A DNA stretch of 64,000 bases from Mesodorylaimus sp. YZB2_4 (GCA_030248295.1 JASANH010001507.1:62001-126000), one strand, 5' to 3'; shown: positions 33,569-47,200, counted from the stretch's first letter. A program made the numbers and translations. Notes: generated by a model not told the origin, from the letters alone.

Positions 33569-34733
33569 ATGGATTCTCCAGGATCTCGAGTGCTGATTTC
33601 TCGTGGCTCGCCATCATCTCGACCGATATCGCCTCAAAGTGTTTTGACCACGGTTAGGAAACAGCATGTCCAGCTCTCATGGAAACGGTACATTGTGAAA
33701 ATTTCTGTGAACGTTTTCCTACTATGCGCGGCTGTTGTCTTGGGCTCTGGCATGTTCTTCGGCCTGCAAAAACTTGAATCGGTCAATTTGCATTGTCGAT
33801 GCACAAATTTGAAAGAGAAACTGGCGGAAGAAGACAGAATTATTTGCACGAATCCTGGGACGGCTGAGCAATGCACTGATGACTGGAGGAGGTCTAGGTT
33901 GCATGAGTTAGCCAAGTGCTATGGGTCTCAAAGACAAGCACCGAAGCCGCCGACTACGCGCTCGCGGGGACTAGTGCTGGCCTATTCCATCTATTCGACC
34001 ATCGGCTATGGTAACGTCGCACCAAAGAGTATAGGCGGACAAATATTCGCCATCATCTACGCCCTTATCAGCATCCCGCTCTTCCTGGGCTTCCTCAATC
34101 ATATGGGCAAGTGGTTCCACTACGGCTTAATCGTGGCCTATGAGAACATACGCCGATACATGGGCGCTGGCAAGAACTTTGCGCTGACTACGACTAATTC
34201 TGAGGACGCGGGGGTATTCGTATTCGCACTGCTACTTGTGATGGCCTACCTCAGTCTCTCCGCTACTCTCTATTGGTGGTTGCTGCAGAAATGGACGTTC
34301 TGGCAGGCCTTCTACTTTCTGTACCAGTCCATGGCTCTGGTAAGATTCCCGATATCCAGCTAACTATCGACTAGGACAACCATTTCAGATCGGTTTCGGC
34401 GACCTCGCGCTGGAGGAAGAGGACGCCTCGTTCGTCATGGTTCACCTGACCGTCACGACGATGGGCATTACTATGTTGGCTATGTGCTTCTTTGTTCTTC
34501 GTGATTGGTGGTCGCGTGTGGTCGAAAGGATCTCCACTGAGGTGGCCAAAAAGTTAAGTCTCGTGCCTGCCATTATTCCTCATGATGTCATTGGCGAAGA
34601 CGATGACACTCTCAAGTCACTCTCAGTATCGTTCGGCAATGACGATGAGAAAATGGCGAATGAAAGCCCGAAACGAGGCGTGATGGTGCCTTCGCCAGTG
34701 AACTCGCTGCCAAAGGGAAAAAGAAAGCTGTGA
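33569..34733 (+). CDS. Two-pore-domain potassium channel (TWiK-like)
   Basis: Two exons (33569-34339, 34389-34733), 1,116 nt, 371 residues. Layout: cytosolic N-terminus, M1 (about 46-68), a long first extracellular loop with cysteines, pore 1 with STIGYGN (about 145-151), M2 (about 162-180), M3 (about 215-237), pore 2 with LIGFGD (about 256-261), M4 (about 272-296), and a short acidic then basic C-terminus. By family it gives K+ leak current at the plasma membrane. Odd points: the second filter has LIGFG where family members have TIGFG, and two residues before it are M-A, not the usual T; the first pore helix is short. A start at the ATG of MDSPGSR is used because upstream in-frame codons are non-ATG. 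A poly(A) signal follows at 34848. Confidence 0.82.
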
Positions 34734-34847
34734 TACGGGTTGAGTTTTCGATGTGATTTCTCGATCGAAGATCTGTTTTATGCAGCCTATCATGCTTACA
34801 GGCCTAAGTTACGCTACAAGATAACAAGTGTCTGTAGATTAGGCACA

Positions 34848-34853
34848 AATAAA
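34848..34853 (+). terminator. Poly(A) signal of the K2P channel gene
   Basis: AATAAA, 115 bp after the stop codon. Confidence 0.5.
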
Positions 34854-34994
34854 GTGGCGTTCCAGATGAAATGCTGCATCTTCTGCCGAAGAGGCTGTCA
34901 ACGAGACTGCGCGCTTGGTCGAGTTGAAGGCTATTATGACGCACTATGTGCAGGCTGACTGAAGAGCCTCGTCGTCGGTTGAAATTTCCGTAGC

Positions 34995-35150
34995 AATCAT
35001 GTTCATCATCATTTTCATGTTTTACTAAATCACCAAACGCTTATGCGGGCTCGAGGGCGAAGATATGTACATTCACCCGTAACTACGCATCTGGCGTGAG
35101 AGGCAGATGAGATACACCTCCCAGGCCAGTATGATACGAGGGTGCTGTAA
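34995..35150 (-). repeat. SINE copy
   Basis: On the minus strand: CTGGCC(T)GGGAGGTGTAT head, GCCTCTCACGCCAGATGCGT, AGTTACGGGTGAATG, CGCCCTCGAGC and GCGTTTGGTGATTTAGTAAA. The last blocks match the 1.0 kb copy closely. Confidence 0.55.
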
Positions 35151-35179
35151 GAGTCGTACCTAAGCCCATTCCTTTGTCG

Positions 35180-35262
35180 ATCACGCACTTTTTCTGTCAC
35201 ACAGGAGCACAGGACTGGCATCAGAAGCACAGCATTGAGCATACCATGATCGGGTCGTAGAT
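35180..35262 (+). repeat. Dispersed repeat (family R3), copy 2
   Basis: Partner of 26116-26200, same orientation, about 85% similar by eye. Confidence 0.55.
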
Positions 35263-37254
35263 GATAGAGAATCGCAGACGATTATGAGCGAGCTGGGACT
35301 CATGCCGGATTGGATCCGACTCGAAAAATCACCATCTGAAAATCGCATCCGATCCAAAACTCTAAGCCGATGGTGTTTTCAATAACTGCTGGTAAATTAA
35401 CTATTAGCAAATTTTCTCTGCCCACTCTAGTGCAATGAATGAGATAAGATCACTTACTGCATTGATACTTCCGTTTTTCTCCTCATTTAGAGTTACAAGT
35501 CATCTTGTCATTATTATTATTTGAGACCAGAGAAAACATGGATGACTCACAATCAGATCTGCAAATAATTTCGAGTTGGACGGTAGAAATATTAGTGAGT
35601 GGAAACGCAGTGGAAATATCCGTTTTTAAAAAACTTGAAGTTGTGGTTGCAGTCATTTATCTTCTTCACTTCATCAGATTGTCAGTATACACTACGAGTG
35701 TAGAGATGCATGGTAACCTGTATTACATGGTGTACAGAATGTAGGATGCCCTGGATGAGCTTATCTTGAGAACTGTGAAGATAGGGAATGTTCTGAATCG
35801 GCAAGATTGTCTTTTTGTTTGGACTAGGATAGATGATTGCAATGCATGTGCCAATCCCTTAGGTGACCCGATTTGTACAAGAATGACGTAGATATGGGTA
35901 TGTTGTATTTTGAATGACCTCGCAATCCCCCCAACAAGACACCACACACTATCCTTTGGCTTATTTACCAACCTTTCAAGAAAATAGGCAACAAGATCTC
36001 ATTCGACATCGAACCGATAATGCACTTCGTAACACAAACACTCATACAGTACCTGTACATTCCCGGAACACCATCTGATCCTCGGTTCACCATAGCCTAT
36101 TTTCCTGCATCCGCAAAAAACATTAGAAAAATTAAAAACCATAGCGCCGTTTCAACTCTTATGAAAATGTATATATCCAAACAGAAAGCCGCAACCAAAT
36201 ATAACCAAATATAGATGAAGTAAGCCTAATCTATCTCTAGCATAACTCACGTTCGTGTTCGGCAGCGATGTCAGAGATAATTGAAGAAAAACCATTTAAC
36301 AACAGCGAAACCACCTTACACCTAGCGGAATGTCCACCCCGTTTCCGCCTCTTTCAAAAACATACTAAGCAATAACAATACCGCAAAAAGCCTATTATTA
36401 TCGCCGCCTAAACTTTCAAAAAATATTTGTCCTATTTCATTCAAGCTAACGCCATCAATAACCGCCCGTCATGTGTGTGTAAAGGCGCATATTTAAAAAA
36501 GTTCCAATCCGATCTTTAACAAGCGTTGCGACTTTCTTATCCACTTGCTCACTTGAAGAAAACGCCAAGAACAAACTCCACATTCTCAACCATCGATGAA
36601 TCAACGCAAACAAAAATCTTTCTTCCATTTCAACTTACACACTTACATCAAACAAAGACGCCCGCATCCTCATTCTTAATTTGCATTCAACGTTTCCTTG
36701 TTAAGTAGCAGCACCTCGATCCCGTTTTTCCAATCAAGGTACTCTGACGCTTTGCCACATACATTTTATATTTACAAGTTAGAAGAGGCGAAAGTAAAAT
36801 ATCCTTAACCAGGCTCCCTTTAATTCAAAACTGCTAACTTGAAACCTTTGACTCAAACCACCTGTACTGTACATTTTCACAAAAGACTAAACCAGGACTA
36901 AGCGAAGCCATGTACCAAAAAGCATAGAGACCCAGTACTTTCTAAAAATAATCTTTGCAATTTCCCAGCCCAACCTACTGACTCGAAGAGAAAAAACAGA
37001 CCAAAAAACGATCAACTAAATACTTTACACTAAAAGCATGCTAAAATGCCAGTGAAAACGCGAGCGCGCATTGAAAAACCTAACACATTATGAATTTAGC
37101 GCTTGGTCAAGAATCCAATAAATGCTATTATGGGTTTTTAACGATCTTAACCAATAAAAAAGTGTACGTGCTGTTGCCATCCCATTCCCACCAAGAGTGT
37201 ACCTTACGAAAAAAACAACCAGGATCGACGTCCTATCAATACTGCAAACGTGAA

Positions 37255-40200
37255 TTACGTCGCCACAGCGTAATGACCATTCGATTTGCTATTTGGCGAG
37301 CACACTGGACAACTGCCAGGCGCGACGCTTCCATTTACGTGACGCCCGCAACGAGCGCACATCGGACCAGTTGCACGTTGTTGTAACTGCTAAAATAATA
37401 GAAGCCTGTCGAAAGTTGCCCGCTAAGGCACAATGCGTTTTCTTACTCGTTCTACTTTATCCAGTTCGGCGCGCAAACGCGAATGCAATTGCTCCAACTG
37501 CGACTGTGCCATAAAATCCGTATTCGATGGCCATAAACCACTAAGTTGCAGACTTTTAAACTCATTTGTCAATAACGTCAATTGCGTGGCAGTCTAGAAA
37601 CCAGAACCCGTCAATATGGGCTGACAAAGGTCACCAGAAACTTACCCCGTCTCTCTCTTGTTCCGCTTTCACCCGTTCCTGTTCAGCCAACTGTGCTCGA
37701 CGTCTTTGCTCTTCCGCCTCTCGCTTCCACGCTTCGCACGCCTGAAATGAAGACATTTTTCTAAGCGTCGATGAAGCGATGCTGAAAAGCGCATACCTGG
37801 CGAGCCTGTTTTGCTTTTTCCTCCGAAGCGAATAGCTTGTTGCGAGTTGCAGCCAATTCTTCGGCTGCTCTTTGCAGTTCTGTAATTAGGACGTTGCCAC
37901 TTAGACCTGGATGAAAACAGTTTCAGCTAAGCACGTGCTGTACATTTCACTATCACTCCGCAAGATACTTACCATGATTGCTTCCGCTAATGCTCCCGCT
38001 TGCAGCAATACCCGATGAAGTTCCATTATTCACATCCGGAAATATGGTCTGGCCAAAACTTCCACTCATGCGAAACTAAAAAAACAAGGATCAAGTCAAC
38101 ACCAAATCCACAACAGTAAACTTTCCCACAGTACCTGATGATGATCACCACTTGATGCTAATACACCACCGCCACCATAGCTGTTACTGCAGTGGGATCT
38201 CGGCGACGACAACGTGCCACCAACGGGATTATAATTTCCGTTGGCGCCAGTCAAGAAACTGCTACTCATCTGAGCTCCAGGAATAGAAACAGGCGCGGAC
38301 GAACCATAAAGACCTAAAATCACAAAAAATCTGGATTTTTCACAGGTACGAGGAAGTCATTCGGAGCCTATTACCTGGCGAGCTGGTATAATGACTCAAC
38401 GAACTGGGTAAGCTTTCTCCACGTTCGTCTTTCTCACTAATTGGCGGCAAAACCAATTCTTCTAAATTAATATCTTCGACGATACTCCCAACAACGCTCT
38501 CCACCGTCTCCCGATGACTTTGCTGATGTTGCCATGTCGCGAGACTGCTGCCAGTACCACTGAACGGCGAGAACGAATTACTGCGCATCGAACCAGGAGT
38601 GGGCGGAGTTTCAACGACAGATGACATTAGCCCATTACCGCCCGCATTTCCGACGTCGCACCCGATTTCGTGATGCAAGTATAAATTCGATTTGATACGA
38701 GACGCCTCGGCGCATGTGCGATCAAAATCTGATCCCATCGTCAAGCCAGCAATAGATGAAACCCAAGGTCTTGTTGGCTAAAGCACATAAATTTATTAAA
38801 ACCATCTTCGAAATGTCTACAGCCACAAATGACTTACCGATTGTTGCTCCCGCTCGAACCCGGGCGCTTTTGAATAACTACCACCACCACCGTCGGAGAT
38901 GGTCTGAGGAGCCGATCCGACAATAGCCGCACCTGGTGCAGGTGTCGCGGTTTTCATTGGGGTCGCCGTCGGTGTACCACTTGAATGACGTTGCTTCAAA
39001 ACTGACTGAAAGAGAAACCATACCTGCATACTCTGATTTCAAGAACTTGCTGATTATAATCTGGAATAAGGCGAACTAGAATTTAGATCATTCCATATAT
39101 TCGCGATTGCCGAGTGTTATTCGACAGTGCCTTCCAGAACTTGAAGCAGATAATAAACACACTTACTGAATAACTAAGCGCACCGATGCTTCCATTTTCG
39201 GCTGAATTTGTCATCATAGCCGCACCTTCTATTCCTACTCCGCTTCCAACAGTTGTTACGCCCGTTTGATCAACACTATTCTTTCTCGGCGCAACTACCA
39301 ACGTTGGCGCTACAAACTCGTCCACAGCTGACATACGGCGATTCGACAAGGACGTTGGCGAAGAAGGGATACCCGCAGTGGAAATCGTTGATACGCTATT
39401 ATCCAATGATTTCGTTTGCTTCAAATGATTTGCAACAACCGTAGCAAAACTAGCCGCCGTTCCGCCAGATACTGATGGTCTTTTCGCCGACAATGATGAA
39501 CGACGTTCGCCGTGTAGCTCACCTAGAAAAGGCCAAAAGTTCTTTCAATGCTAAGCAAATGGCGTCAAACAAACATCTCTCTTACCATCCGTGTGAGCAA
39601 AAGCGCAAAACGGACCTCGAGGGCAATAACCATGTTGTAGCATGTCATTGCATTTCGTCGATTTATATATCTAAAACGATGCAAACACAACATCAATGTA
39701 AACCTAAGCCAGGTCACAAAATTCCTCCCGACACATTTTGTTTTACAAGTGCATCCAGGTCGCATCGCTTCACTGAACACCCCATAGAAAAACGCTTACG
39801 CCTAAAGCAGACCCTGTTTCTACTGAACAAACATTCCCATTCATTTCTTACCGCCTATTTTACTACTGCTCACTAAACCATGCACCAGGCCAACCACCAC
39901 ACCAGGATTGTACATTCGCTAGATCCAGGATCATACGGTCCTGCTCCGAACAAAGTAATTCGCTTACTTCTGGATGAAACTGCTGTTCCGTTCGAGTGTG
40001 GCAGTAACCACAATTATCGCCAGATTCGCAAACTTCCGGATCACCCCATTCATCGCCGTGTTTGACATTAGGACAAGGAGTCGAGCGATATTTGACCCCA
40101 GTCGTCGAAGCCGTCCCATTACTGCTTGAATTTGCGCTCGGCGTGTTGTTTCCGTTCTGAGGTTGACCGCCATTAGCCGCAGCCATAGCGGCTGCTACTG

Positions 40201-43200
40201 AACAAGCGCTGGGCGCACGGCGTTTGTCTTTGCTGTTATGATAATAAGGGCAAGCATAACCTTGTCGACACAGACGCGGCGGTTTCTTGCACGGCTCCGT
40301 CTTGTAATTAACCAACACGTATTCCTGATCTAAAATAAACACCATCAAATACAAACTTCCTATTAAACAATACTCAAATTAAACTCACCCTGCCACAACG
40401 GATCTTCTACCACGAAATTCAAACGTTCACGATTGTCAATCGATTCTCCATTCAAATCACCGCAAGACTAAAAGAAAAACTCATTAAAACAAATCAAATT
40501 TTAAATTTCAACCAAAAAACAAATTACCTGCAACTCCCTGATGTCGAAAATTGGATTCCTAACATCGTCTGGACCATGTGCAAAAGCGCAATGTGCCCCA
40601 TTCTTTGCGCAATGCCCTTTTCCATCGGTCGGATGAACGCATAAGGCGGTCTTGTAATATCGTAAATGGTACTTGCGTTCGACATCGCCGTACACTCGAT
40701 GCAAATAAGGACAGCTAAAACAGAAATTACACCAATTATAACTTCGCCAATACAACGAAATCACACAAAGCAATATCACACTGCGATTTGTTCTACGAGA
40801 TACGCGCTAATTTAAAGTTTCTTGCTAGAAAGCAAACAAAACTATGACAGATACTTTCCAACTCTCACATTCCGCTTTGCAAATATATTTTTAAAACAGC
40901 TGTAGCATTTTTCAACGATGCCGAAATACTTTTCTTCTCTACTCGATTGCTCATATCGATGGCACTGGTTCAAAAACTGTTTTTCTTGTCCTAGCACTGC
41001 GAAGAATCCTCACGTGCTTCTCGATGTTTTTCATTCTCTTTCTCCCTACAATACGATGCCGCCGTGATCAGATTAATAATACACTCATTGTTGTTTGTTC
41101 CGGTTAGCGACTGGTAGTGAAGTCTGTTTAGAGGACAGGATTTCGCTTGCCATCGCTTCATTCCCCACATTCGAGCCCAATAAAATTGATTAATGTCAGC
41201 CGAGATCCGCGCCTTCTCGTCTTTGACCGACTCCCCTTAATTATTCTTCCCCTCTTACCTTCTATCGCTTCATTCTCACCCCCCCCCCCCCCACTGAGCC
41301 AAACACTGATTGCGTGCGTGCGTGCGAAGCATAAATTAAACAAGAAAAACCAAGTCTCCAATAGAGCCATACCAGCTAGTCTTTGTGGGGTCATTGTGAT
41401 GTAACTACACACCTGACGCCTGCAAGCTCGATCTTACACCACGGTAGCAAACCCTCTTCAGAAGAAAAGTCTCCTTAGACAGCATGAGACCCGACTACTG
41501 GGCAACCTGGCGGACCTGTTTCGCTCGACCAACCTCAAGCAATAACCAAACCAAAACGATGACCATCTGTCACATGTGCACTGTTTACGAAGGAGCCTTT
41601 AGTTTTGACCGCATACAAATAAATCACTCCTTCCGCTTATCCGAACAAAGGAGCCATTCGCTCCATCATTTCAAACTGGCGACAAGAGAAAATTGGGTTG
41701 AAATGATTTATAGAGGCCACATGCCAAGCCGCCAATTGCATTACGATACGTGGTCTTTGCTGACTGTCATTGAATATTCCAGAGATGGACATAAGCAGAT
41801 TAGGCACGCTCCAGTCCGGCATTACATCGATCAAGCGAAACTCGGTTATAATACTGACACAGGTGTTCTTAAAAACCAGTGGCCGAATGCTGCCGTGCGA
41901 TCTTTCGCCCCAAATAATTTTCCATTCCCGACTACTTATCTCGTCCAACAATTCATCGCCATTCCTTCTTTTCGTACCAATCGACCCGATTCTTTTTCAT
42001 AGCCAATTTTTTGGCAAAAGTAAATAGCGCCGATATCTTACCAAGAACTTCAGGCAAACAAGAACCCCCACCCCACCCATTCATTGAACGGCTCGTTCTA
42101 TTGTTAGCCAAGCGTAGCAAAAAGAATCCTGCAAATATGCTAGGTCCACTTCAGGCATACCAAACAATGAAAAAACCTGCTGGACATCAAAAGCTCGTGA
42201 CCATCAACCAGTTTATTCGTGCAAAAACCATCAGGAATGCGCTTCTGTTTGCAGTTTCACAGCACTCTCACTCCTATTCCCTTTACATACGTGCAGCTCT
42301 ATACTTATCGCATAGATTCCTAATTTGTTAAGACTTAGCATTTCAATGTGATTAGCCAACACTGTAACAAGGCAGCCATTTCGAAATTCGATTCCAACGA
42401 AAACAAACGCGTCAACTGGATCGAACCGGTCAAAGCCGCAACTGCGGACCACCGTCGAAGCATGTTATCTATTTCTCCTTCTTTACGATCTTCACGTCCA
42501 GCGAAGCTTCCAGTTGAACAGACTTCGTCAACTTACGATTAACGCTCTCTGTTCTGACTCGAGGAAAATTACTGCCTTAGCGTGCGTGCTCCAATAAAAA
42601 CGTAAACATGCAAAGCAAATCGATAAGGTAGACGAACAGGCACTCGGTTGGAAAAACCGCTCGACGCCTGGCACAAACAGCCCCGAGCCTCCATAATACC
42701 CTACGACGTCATATCGTCATTCATCTTTGCCGAGAAACGAGCCTGAAGGTTGCAATCTTACACTGCGGGAAGCCATGGCTAAAATGGAAACGAACCCTAT
42801 CCAGTTTATTGAAGAGCGATGACAACCCAGGGACTTTACACGTTCCCTGCTGGCACGTAGACCAATTTATCCCTCTTCCAAAATATACGAACCACAATTT
42901 TCGAAATGTGGCCACTCGCCGTAAACACCCTATTCACCCGATTTCTCGCCTTCCACGATGCTGTTGACCTTTTTCGAATGTTCATAAATTCAACGGACAC
43001 TATTGCTTCATCGTACCATACTACCCGAACCACTCATCAAAACTACACTCACACGTGCACCGAAGAGTAAAACGCAAAAAATTTCCACTCACAAAAGTTG
43101 CCCAACACATTTTCAAAACCTACATTTGTCGAGCTTTTAGTGTGTCCCTAATGACGTCAGACCGATGAAGTAAACATCGAGTAAAGAAGGAACCACGACG

Positions 43201-44254
43201 AAACTTTTAAACTAAAATTTGTTATCAGCTCAGCTTGGATGCAAAAGAAAGCGGCGACAACAAAAATCCGCTTCGTCAATAACTCTGGCATGTAAAACCT
43301 GTCTTGTCGAACTCGTCAATCTAGATTACCAATCCGCCCCTTCCGCCACGGATTCCGTGCCAATTCGACCTCATTCACTCCCCCCCCCGGCTAGCGCAAA
43401 CACGTGTACTTTTGGCATGGTTTCAACTAACGCGCCCTCCTAATAAAACTTTTCTCATGACTGCCACTTGAACCTTATGTATATTTTTACGGTTTCTAGG
43501 GGGAAATGAGACATAAACCAATGACCACTTACTCATCTCCATCCGGACACAGTCCAGTATTTTCATCGTATTTTGTGCAATAAACGTCGGCGCTGTAATT
43601 AAACGTCCCATCTTTTCGACGCACTGGTCGACGACGACGTTGATTGGCAAAGTGCCAATAAAAACACGAGTATGGTCGGTGATTTGTACATTGATGTTGT
43701 TTGAACAAAGGACACGCTTCCACCCGAAATTCTTTCAAGTATCTAAAAAAAATTTTTCCCTAGCAAAACGCAATAAAGAACTTAATTGTCAAGCCTAAAA
43801 CATTTTTGATCACGGCTCACAGTGCTTCTCTGGTCGCTAAATATAGGGTTAGCATAAAATGTTTATCTTTTGCAAGTCTTCAAAATGAATCAGATATCCC
43901 GTCGTCATACCCTTTCAGATCAAGATAGACAGAGAGAGGACTCATATAGCTTACGTGTAATGAGACGGTTTTTCCTGTTGAGCGTTCAAAGACGGCAAAT
44001 TAGTTCCTTCCGTTAATAAGATGCTATTTCCATTCGAATTTTGTCTCGTTATTTGTAATAATTGCTCCTGCATTTTTGCTACTTGCGAACCATCTAATGC
44101 GCCGTTCGAACGCGACGTTCCAATATGATTCTCCGATATTACGGATGCCGAAGTGAAGTTTAGATTTCCTTCACCGATAGTAGAATTCGAAAATATACCA
44201 ACGACGCCACCTCCGGCTGATGTCGTAGTAATGGTTGTTGTTGGTGCCCAAATA
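37255..44254 (-). CDS. UNK: Unkempt, CCCH zinc-finger RNA-binding protein (5' end unresolved)
   Basis: Exons from the 5' end: about 44254-43955, 43742-43533, 40714-40528, 40467-40389, 40329-39968, 39670-39586, 39522-39167, 39005-38838, 38777-38375, 38313-38135, 38075-37973, 37906-37797, 37741-37646, 37593-37447, 37389-37255; phases agree throughout. Landmarks: KPSHYTYLKEFRVEACPL, six CCCH fingers (for example CTKYDENTGLCPDGDDCPYLH with its histidine; PCKKPPRLCRQGYACPYYH; KCNDMLQHGYCPRGPFC), KAPGFERE, SAPVSIPG, and an ACEAWKREAEE coiled coil. Unkempt binds UAG-containing mRNAs and represses translation in other animals. The C-terminus keeps only CARC...CPVC where relatives have a full RING. 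The first exon is open with no ATG before its likely acceptor, so the initiating exon lies further upstream. The 2.8-kb intron 40715-43532 carries a C14 run and no recognisable gene. Confidence 0.88.
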
Positions 44255-47200
44255 CTACGCGAAATCAGGCCAGGGCCAGGGGCGGCGTCCGTGATTGTAG
44301 CCGAAATAGTCGCCGTTTTTGTAAAAGGAAAAAATACCGTGATCGTAAATCGATTTTTGTACGAAAATGCCTTGACAAGATGTCAAAATTTTCTATAATA
44401 GTTGAAAAAGCTTTTTTAAGGAAATTAATAATGCAATTGTTACTAAAGGTATTACTTTACTCACTAAATGAGTAAGGATGTGCAAACTAGGTAAACAAAC
44501 GATTGACCCACTTTTCACGGAAGGAAGACATACTTATGTAAGAATAGGTCACCAGAAAGATAAACGTTTCGAATTCCGCCAGGCGCGGGCGGCGCAATAG
44601 CAAAGGTCACAAATAAGTGCGAATAAATCTTTTTGGCTCGGGTAGGCTGCAAAATTAATACCTGGTGCAAGCATTCGGTCGAAATTTGGAAAATTCAATC
44701 CCGAGACTTCCAGCATGCAACAGAAGAAACGAGAAACAGGAAACTAGGCATTCGTTTACAGAGGGCACGTGGGCAACCTGAAGCGCCGTACCAGCAAGCT
44801 AATCTCCGAGCCCTCTCTAAACCAGCGTACGTATAAGTTTTTCAATTTCAAAACAGCCCGTATGGAGAAAAGGTTTTCTTTCACGCGAGCACGAGCGAAT
44901 AATAAACATCTGGTGAATGCTCCCAGCGCGAACGCGGCCAGTTTACAAATTGGCTCGGCATACAACCATAACCCGTGGACCACTGCCTAGTGAAAGTAGG
45001 CGACCAATCTAAATGCTACGCTTGAAAAAAAATCGCGAGCGATAAAGCACACACGCACACACTTATGGTACCAGTCTTTACAGCCAACTCTGGGCGAAGT
45101 AAACTAAATAGGCAAAGTTAAAAATAAAAAGCTTTTTAAAACATGGCCAAATGCTGCGTACCCTATCCCAAACTATAGGCGGAGAACACTGCACGAGAGC
45201 TTCGATATCGAGCCAAAGATGGCACTCGAATACAAAGAAAACGTGCGCTGATGCAGCGCGAGGGCGGAGGAAGATTGGAAAAATAAAACGCCGACCGGCC
45301 GCCTCCGCTGCTTTCAATAACAGCACTGTTTTTGCAAACCAGCCAAACCCGGCCAGAATCAGCTGACTAACAATTCGGGCGGGCGTTCTGCCAAAATCGG
45401 CGCTGCCCCATGATATAAGCAGCAAATGATGCTCAGGTCAATAAAAGCGCGGTGAATTTGAATTTGATTTACATTTGGCTTGTCATTGGAGGGTAGATGT
45501 GATGCGCTTGCTTTAAACGTACTCCATTTTTAACTATCTCCAGAGTAGACTATTACATACTCTGTGGTATGATCTACTTTCGAACTAGGCACCCAAGTAT
45601 TACATAAGAATACTGCAGGATAATAGGCTAAATGCTCCTTCAAGACATCGGCATACTTATGCACAGCTTAATGCTCTAGCTATGCTTTTATATAACAATA
45701 TATAACTGCTGTAATGTATAATATATATAATAAAATATATAAGTACCGCTGCTGTCATGTTTAACTGATTTTATACAATGCTGTCTTTATATTTTATTAC
45801 AATTACACATAACATATTCTGACCTCTATAGGACCAGAAAGAGTATGACCGTGTGCTATCCTGTACTTATGCCGTTTTGCTGCAATAGCACGTGCACTCC
45901 ATACAAAGATATCAGGTGTTTGTCTGCAGCTGACGTGGCAGCTTGGCGCACATTTCCCGTTTTAGTTTTGTCCTGTTTACCATTCAAACCAGCAAACGCA
46001 CGAGTTGTTGACTTGGCTCGAGACCCGCTGCAATCCTCATCCTCCTTATCATACTGCTGCATTGCGTCTTATCTGATATCAGTCTAGACGGCTGAAGGAT
46101 ATGGTCTGTCATAAACCACAAGATCGTCCTGTTGCGAAAGGTCACAAGGGAACTGTCACACAAGTGTGCAATAAAACGTGCTCACGGAGAGTCTGGATTC
46201 GCTAGCAGCCGGCCATAGGGTACTGTTGGCAGCGGATAAATGTCGGGTCTCACTCGCTATCTTAGGGACATGACTGTATACACATAACCTGGATATACGA
46301 TATGCAGGGAACATATACTGCAAAGCTGCCTGCAAAGCATATATGTACTGCCTGATACTGAATGTATTCTGTAACCTGACTGCATGCAGATGCGACCCTC
46401 CGGTAGGCAAGCGTGGAAGAGGATGCGACTGAACGAAGTCTGTGAGGGAACAACTTTGACTGAAACAAGGCAACTCTATCGACCACACCTGCGGCTGAAA
46501 CATCAACCAGGAGGGCTGACGTCTCCCAGCCAAGGAAGGTCGATAATTCTCTCCCACTAGCCATGGCCCGCGCGACTGACGAGGGTCACTGAGATGACCT
46601 TCTGACGACTTCATCACTCCATGGAACATGCTCGTCAATCATCTGAAGTGACGTGATGATTGTGCGTATTACACCTCTTCACTTTAAACCTAGAATGAGC
46701 TTCACAGGCCTCGTCACACCATGCACAAATGGATTTCCAGTGCATGTTCTCCGTCCCACCATCTGCCCCCACTGCGCCTCTGGCATTGTCCAAACACGTC
46801 AGTCCTAAATCATAACTCTAATTGAAAACGCTTTACGTCATAACACAGCCTCGGCCAAGACCTAAAAGCCGTCTACTAGTCTCGCAGTTTGTGTGCCATT
46901 CCAACATGTGCACGATTAGTTCATAACGTCAGTGCTGCACTTTCCACCCATCCGCCCAGGCTGCATCCATATTTGGCCATCTGTCGACACCAGTCCGGGC
47001 AGTCAGACTGCGTGGGACTACTATCTACATTGCATAGACGTTGCTTTTAGCAGCAGCTGACTAGCCTTTCCCTTTGATGCCCGGAGGATGCCTCGAACTA
47101 TAAGCGACCGTGTCCCTATTTTTAGAAAATTCTAAAAGACTAAGCACGAACTGTGTTTTCACACTAATTTCAAAAATCGATCGTATGCTCCTTTGGCTTT

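Larger units (their letters stand above)
34734..37254. other. Intergenic region between convergent genes
   Basis: Contains the K2P poly(A) signal (34848-34853), a SINE copy (34995-35150), a dispersed repeat (35180-35262), then increasingly A/C-rich plus-strand sequence that probably includes the Unkempt 3' UTR. No CDS recognised. Confidence 0.5.

Noticed and set aside
41147..42331. Several 80-170 codon frames in the large Unkempt intron
   Set aside because: No conserved motifs; the sequence has the same A/C bias as surrounding intron, which lowers stop frequency by chance.
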